From the NCBI RefSeq assembly GCF_000518865.1, contig NZ_JAEK01000015.1:1-64000 (forward strand): a DNA stretch of 64,000 nucleotides. The letters run 5' to 3'. A model generated the notes under the pieces. The model was not told the origin of the DNA. It saw nothing but the letters and a program-made list of their open reading frames with translations, and did no database searches. Below, one piece after another: positions 60,622 through 64,000 of this stretch. A program made the translations under genes and the position numbers. This stretch comes from Bacillus sp. J37. GTDB lineage: Bacteria > Bacillota > Bacilli > Bacillales > Bacillaceae. How positions within the stretch are numbered: the stretch's first letter is position 1; each line of letters starts with the position of its first letter.

Positions 60622-60657
60622 AAGCGCTTATCTTGTTCAAAGATAATGCGTTTTTTT
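60622..60657 (+). terminator. Hairpin with AAGCGC arm, copy 4, probable terminator
   Basis: GAAGCGCTTATCTT and AAGATAATGCGTTTTTTT form a stem with one bulged base and a T tail. It is placed to end the DUF1349 transcript. Confidence 0.7.
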
Positions 60658-61130
60658 GATTTTATAGCGCATGTTTAAGGTGTAAACTGACCTATGCTTT
60701 TAAGAATAATAGATTTGTTAGAAAATAAGAGGATACATAATGTTAAATGATGATGGAAAAGGTTTGTTTCAGTTGATAATACAGCAAGGTTTCTTCAGAA
60801 ACTTATAACGTTTATAACGACATCATTATTAACTTAAACGTTCTATTGGATTTAATTTTTCTTTATTGTCTTTATATACTTAAATAACATATCAAGTTAG
60901 TTTTTGATCTCAAAATCTAGTTCATTATCCATCTTTAAGTTCAATATTTTTTCAACTACTGATCTATCAAAGAGTAACCAGAAAGATTTTCTTTTCTGGT
61001 TACCCTTATAATTCGAGCGGTGATCTTTCAAATTCTACTGTTTTTTATGTGTGCTCTCATTATTTTTACGCCTTTTTTGAAGGAAAGTACTTAAAGTAAA
61101 ATGATTTTTAAAAAGAAAGGGGAGCAGATG
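60658..61130. other. Intergenic region with a possible remnant ORF on the minus strand
   Basis: About 470 bp without a clear gene. On the minus strand a TTG frame at 61031-60897 encodes 44 residues with a protein-like pattern (KRKSFWLLFDRSVVEKILNL) ending in TAA, but no ribosome binding site precedes it. A perfect 11-bp inverted repeat, GTAACCAGAAA (60974-60984) with TTTCTGGTTAC (60993-61003), lies inside it without a T tail on the plus strand. It may be a decayed gene. Confidence 0.25.
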
Positions 61131-61289
61131 ATGGATAACCAATACTTTGTTGGCTGGGGTACACTTGCATTAATAAATGCTGCGCTTGCACAAGGAAAGA
61201 ATAGGACAGGGTTAAACTGGTTTTTGCTTTCCCTACTACTAGGTCCATTAGCAACACTCATTTTGTTATTTGTTGAAAAAAGAAAATAA
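61131..61289 (+). CDS. Small hydrophobic protein, 52 aa
   Basis: ATG 61131 behind AAAGGGGAG gives 52 residues: an N-terminal segment with FVGWGTLALINAALAQGKNR and a hydrophobic helix TGLNWFLLSLLLGPLATLIL followed by a basic end (VEKRK). The G-W-F-L-L-x-L-L-L-G-P pattern occurs in many short membrane proteins, including superinfection-immunity-like ones. The function is unknown. An in-frame ATG 30 bases upstream is less likely, being before the ribosome binding site. Confidence 0.55.
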   Translation: MDNQYFVGWGTLALINAALAQGKNRTGLNWFLLSLLLGPLATLILLFVEKRK

Positions 61290-61516
61290 TAAAACTGGAG
61301 TACATTATTTTCTGATTATGATTGACTAAATCAAGATAGGGTGCTGTTTGTTAAGTGGGTAGATTAAATTTGAAAGTTGGCAAGTGGAAGTTCACCATAA
61401 GACAAGTGTCGATGATGTTTTTTAGTAGTGGCAAGTCCAGTGGATGATTTAGCAACATGGGTTTTTAGAAGATTCGTGTAAAATATCTAATCTACACAAA
61501 TGGAAATAGGTAATTT

Positions 61517-61560
61517 AACGTCTTAATTCCTTGATAATATTAGAGTTGAGGCGTTTTTTA
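61517..61560 (+). terminator. Probable terminator in the 61290-61721 gap
   Basis: AACGTCTTAATTC pairs with GAGTTGAGGCGTT through several G-U pairs, followed by TTTTATT. The remainder of the 432-bp gap holds no coding frame that I trust. Confidence 0.55.
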
Positions 61561-61721
61561 TTGTGAGTACCTATGGATAAGTTGAGGATGGACACCTACT
61601 ATGCATTATTCTTTCGTGTGGAAACAGGCTTGGTTTAATAAAACTTAAATAACTGTAACTTTAACACCCATTTCTTCAACTAATCTTTAGAAGGAGATTT
61701 TTACTAAAGGAGAGATTTGTC

Positions 61722-62048
61722 TTGATAAAAAGAAGGAGTTTGTTCATTACAATTTTATTTAGTTGTTTACTATATGGATGTAATTCAGAGGATACCAAAA
61801 ATGAAAAGAAAGAAGTAAAAGCAACTTTTATCGGAACAATTGAAGAAATTACAGATAATCAAATCGGACTTGTAGATATTGTAGAAGGGGAAATTCTTAG
61901 TTCTGGTAATAGAGTATCTGTCAATCTTTCGGTTAACCCTACAGAAACATTTCAACTAGGAGACAAAATAAAAGTAGGATATGACGGTACGATAATGGAA
62001 AGTTTCCCATTGCAAATTAATACACTTACTGTTGAACCTGTTAAGTAA
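61722..62048 (+). CDS. DUF3221-like lipoprotein
   Basis: A 108-residue lipoprotein with signal MIKRRSLFITILFSCLL and lipobox LYGC (Cys20). The mature part is a small beta-barrel-like domain (FIGTIEEITDNQIGLVDIVE, then LGDKIKVGYDGTIMESFP), matching DUF3221-type lipoproteins of Bacillus. The function is unknown. TTG 61722 follows AGGAGAG. It stands alone, convergent with the DUF3231 gene. Confidence 0.7.
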   Translation: MIKRRSLFITILFSCLLYGCNSEDTKNEKKEVKATFIGTIEEITDNQIGLVDIVEGEILSSGNRVSVNLSVNPTETFQLGDKIKVGYDGTIMESFPLQINTLTVEPVK

Positions 62049-62216
62049 TTTAACCGAGTAATAGAAAATTTTCTTTGTCTTATAGCTAGAACCGGAAATG
62101 TAAGGAAAGATTTCTGATGTAAATAGGCTCCTCCCCCACACCAAATGTTTGGTCTTTTAGAGATTCGACTTCTTTTTATAGTATGTAAGACAAATTTGCT
62201 AAAAACGATGGATTTT

Positions 62217-62262
62217 GCAAAAAAATGGAACAAGAGATCTTTGGGATCCCTTGTTCCATTTG
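62217..62262 (-). terminator. Terminator of the DUF3231 gene
   Basis: On the minus strand AAATGGAACAAG..GATC and GATC..CTTGTTCCATTT form a long near-perfect stem followed by a T run. It lies right after the DUF3231 stop. Confidence 0.85.
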
Positions 62263-62266
62263 AAAT

Positions 62267-63274
62267 CTAATTTTCTGCCAACTCCTTCCTATTCGGAGTA
62301 TGTGGTGGTTCTTCCAGCCATCCTCTTTCTATTAAAATGTCGGTGCCCTCCTTACCATACTGCAATATTTCAGGAATAAGTTTTGAATATTCATTAGCGA
62401 GGTCTATTCGTGCTGATGAAGCTAATGCATGACCAATATAAGTTACTCCTTGAGTATTAAGTATAGTCACAAGGTTCATGATAAGCTTTTCTGAAAAAGG
62501 AGATGTAGTAGAAGTTGACACTTCTGAGTTAACCATTGTAGTGCCAAGCAGATCTTCCTTGATTAAAGTTTGGTTTAGGAACTGAATTTGTTTTTGAGCT
62601 AATTCTTTTCCTTTTGTTAAAAATTTTTTTATTTGGTCATCTTTCACAACTTGTATAAATCCAGTGAGTAAAACTAAAGCAGTATAGTTCCTTTCAATGT
62701 TAAAAAATATTTCAGATAGTTCAAGAACATTTAGAGGACGCTTCTTCTCGAACCATTTGGATAAAAAAGTTTCCTTCTCCTTAATAAATTCAACTTTATC
62801 GGGATAAGGGATCATTGTTGGGCGATCGTATATTCCTTTTGAAAGCATTAAATTTACTAATGTATTATAAAGATCCAATGTTGAAGTTAAACACTTAGAG
62901 AAGAAAGATCGAATATCTTCGCGGGCAACATTAGAAATTATCATACTATAGTTTACCATAGACATACGACTCATCCCGTAAGCATAACTGATAGGAAATA
63001 AATTAAAAAACAAAGGTGGAGCTGAAAGGTCAATATCTTCATCGGAAAATCCCTTTGGAATAGGGAAATTCTCCTTTTCAAAAATATTCTTGATTTCCTC
63101 AATATGTTTTTGTGATATATCTAACGTTAATTGAATAATAGGTTTAACATCTTCGTTGTTCGACTGTTCCATGAAATGCTTCGAGAGACAGATAGACATG
63201 CTATCATTAATATAAGTGGCCCATAATCCTGCAATTTCTGTTGATGATAAACCTACAGTATGTTTAGTATTCAT
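62267..63274 (-). CDS. DUF3231-family protein (two-repeat form)
   Basis: A 335-residue helical protein made of two related halves of about 165 residues; each begins with a Leu/Ala-rich helix after an ExxxLW-like segment (LSSTEIAGLWATYINDSMSI and VLELSEIFFNIERNYTALVL) and contains a His-rich or Asn-rich four-helix bundle. DUF3231 proteins are common in spore-formers, some in the spore coat; the function is not established. ATG 63274 follows TGAGGAG; the longer frame adds five residues. Confidence 0.8.
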   Translation of the reverse strand: MNTKHTVGLSSTEIAGLWATYINDSMSICLSKHFMEQSNNEDVKPIIQLTLDISQKHIEEIKNIFEKENFPIPKGFSDEDIDLSAPPLFFNLFPISYAYGMSRMSMVNYSMIISNVAREDIRSFFSKCLTSTLDLYNTLVNLMLSKGIYDRPTMIPYPDKVEFIKEKETFLSKWFEKKRPLNVLELSEIFFNIERNYTALVLLTGFIQVVKDDQIKKFLTKGKELAQKQIQFLNQTLIKEDLLGTTMVNSEVSTSTTSPFSEKLIMNLVTILNTQGVTYIGHALASSARIDLANEYSKLIPEILQYGKEGTDILIERGWLEEPPHTPNRKELAEN

Positions 63275-63480
63275 TGAAGAACTCCTCATAATATTGGATT
63301 TTTCTAAGATAAGTATTTGTCATAGGGGAAGAACTTATTCTTCTTTTATATAAACGAATTTTATAAATCTTGGTGAAGTACAAGAGCTAATCATCTTCAA
63401 TATACGAAGGGCTGTTTTTGAATAAAACCAGTGACTTCTTTATATAAGCGGGCATTAAATAGAATAAAACTTGGAATTAT

Positions 63481-63500
63481 AATTGGATATTTATGTTAAT
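63481..63500 (+). promoter_or_regulatory. Extended -10 promoter-like leader, copy 3
   Basis: AATTGGATATTTATGTTAA (63481-63499) is identical to 16758-16776 and precedes TATAGGTGTGGAGTTGTGAAG, similar to the sequence after copy 1. It lies 71 bp before the GNAT gene. The gap 63275-63570 is otherwise without a gene. Confidence 0.5.
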
Positions 63501-63570
63501 ATAGGTGTGGAGTTGTGAAGAAGTTAGGTGATGATTGAAGGAAGGGAAGAGATCCCTATACGGGAAAGCT

Positions 63571-64000
63571 ATGATTAAAAAAATTGATATGACGAATCCA
63601 ATCCTTGCCCAAGAAGTATTACACATTCAACTACTTTCATATAAGGTAGAAGCAGAAATAATTGATTTTTATGAAATACCGCCATTAAAAGACACAGTTG
63701 ACACTCTACAACAATGTGGAGAGACTTTCTTTGGCTACTTTATCAATGAAGAGTTATGCGGCGTCATTTCTATAACAGCAGAAAATGGAGTAATTGATAT
63801 ACATAGGTTATTCGTACATCCTAAACATTTTAGAAAAGGAATTGCCAAGATGCTATTGAATTTCATTGAAAGCAATAATGAAGGAAATAAAACAATGATC
63901 GTGTCAACTGGAACCAAAAATATACCAGCTGTAACCTTCTATTTGAAAAATGGATTTTTTAAAGCAAGAGAAACAACAGTAACAGAACACCTTTCTCTTA
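63571..64000 (+). CDS. GNAT acetyltransferase, cut by the window end
   Basis: At least 143 residues of a GNAT enzyme: IDIHRLFVHPKHFRKGIAKM is the acetyl-CoA-binding motif A, followed by FIESNN and STGTKNIPAVTFYLKNGFFK (motif B). The frame is still open at base 64000, so the C-terminus lies outside. ATG 63571 follows GGGAAAG. The acceptor substrate is unknown. It is preceded by the third copy of the 19-bp leader. Confidence 0.8.
   Translation, partial: MIKKIDMTNPILAQEVLHIQLLSYKVEAEIIDFYEIPPLKDTVDTLQQCGETFFGYFINEELCGVISITAENGVIDIHRLFVHPKHFRKGIAKMLLNFIESNNEGNKTMIVSTGTKNIPAVTFYLKNGFFKARETTVTEHLSL

Noticed and set aside
1-64000. CRISPR arrays, tRNA or rRNA genes, intact insertion sequences
   Set aside because: I looked for regularly spaced repeats, tRNA cloverleaf ends and transposase frames and found none that I could support.

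Overview
The window looks like chromosomal DNA of a low-G+C, Gram-positive spore-former of the Bacillaceae. The evidence is AT-rich sequence, strong GGAGG-type ribosome binding sites, many TTG and GTG starts, lipobox lipoproteins, a BlaI/BlaR1 beta-lactamase regulon, and families typical of Bacillus (MhqO, YusW, DUF4306, DUF3231, DUF3189, a Spo0E-like remnant). I saw no rRNA, tRNA, CRISPR array, integrase or intact transposase. Most of the window is accessory: short transcription units, many regulators and detoxification enzymes, and at least eight broken genes.

Layout. 0.4-4.2 kb: DinB-like protein, NUDIX hydrolase, LysR regulator divergent from a MetX-like acyltransferase. 4.5-7.0 kb: quinone-detoxification operon (nitroreductase, ring-cleaving dioxygenase, flavin reductase) behind a promoter with MhqR-like operators. 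7.4-17.8 kb: SDR, methyltransferase, two nitronate monooxygenase-like enzymes, VOC proteins, GNAT, HIT-like protein, a frameshifted kinase-like gene, a LysR gene divergent from an MFS remnant, and small membrane or lipoproteins. 18-19.7 kb: large orphan membrane protein. 19.9-22.8 kb: orphan replication module (direct repeats, DnaD-like protein, DnaB-like helicase, unknown protein). 23-30.2 kb: GyrI-like protein, YusW-like lipoprotein, glycosyltransferase, NhaC-type antiporter, and bla with blaR1-blaI and their operators. 30.3-36.2 kb: DUF3189 protein, GGDEF protein, AraC regulator divergent from a frameshifted GH1 glycosidase with a cre-like site, and an HTH protein. 36.5-43.8 kb: small membrane protein, Spo0E-like remnant, P-loop kinase-like gene of higher G+C, MFS transporter, methyltransferase, a secreted PAP2 phosphatase with autotransporter-type repeats behind Pho-box-like repeats, and an alpha/beta hydrolase. 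45.4-50.4 kb: formate module (formate transporter, FdhA, DUF1641 protein and two very small proteins). 50.6-58.5 kb: ABC transporter whose ATPase gene carries an in-frame stop, then an operon of FG-GAP lipoprotein, response regulator, histidine kinase, asparagine synthetase and LprI-like lipoprotein. 58.7-64 kb: small membrane proteins, DUF1349, DUF3221 and DUF3231 proteins, and a GNAT cut by the window end.

The least ordinary parts are the kinase/asparagine-synthetase/LprI operon (a possible envelope-response unit), the orphan replication module, the small proteins trailing formate dehydrogenase, the TAA-ATG interruption in the ABC ATPase, and three families of short dispersed repeats: a GGGAC-type element abutting three stop codons, hairpins with an AAGCGC arm, and a 19-bp promoter-like leader. 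Start codons are often my choice from ribosome binding sites and differ from the longest open frame; this is stated where it matters.
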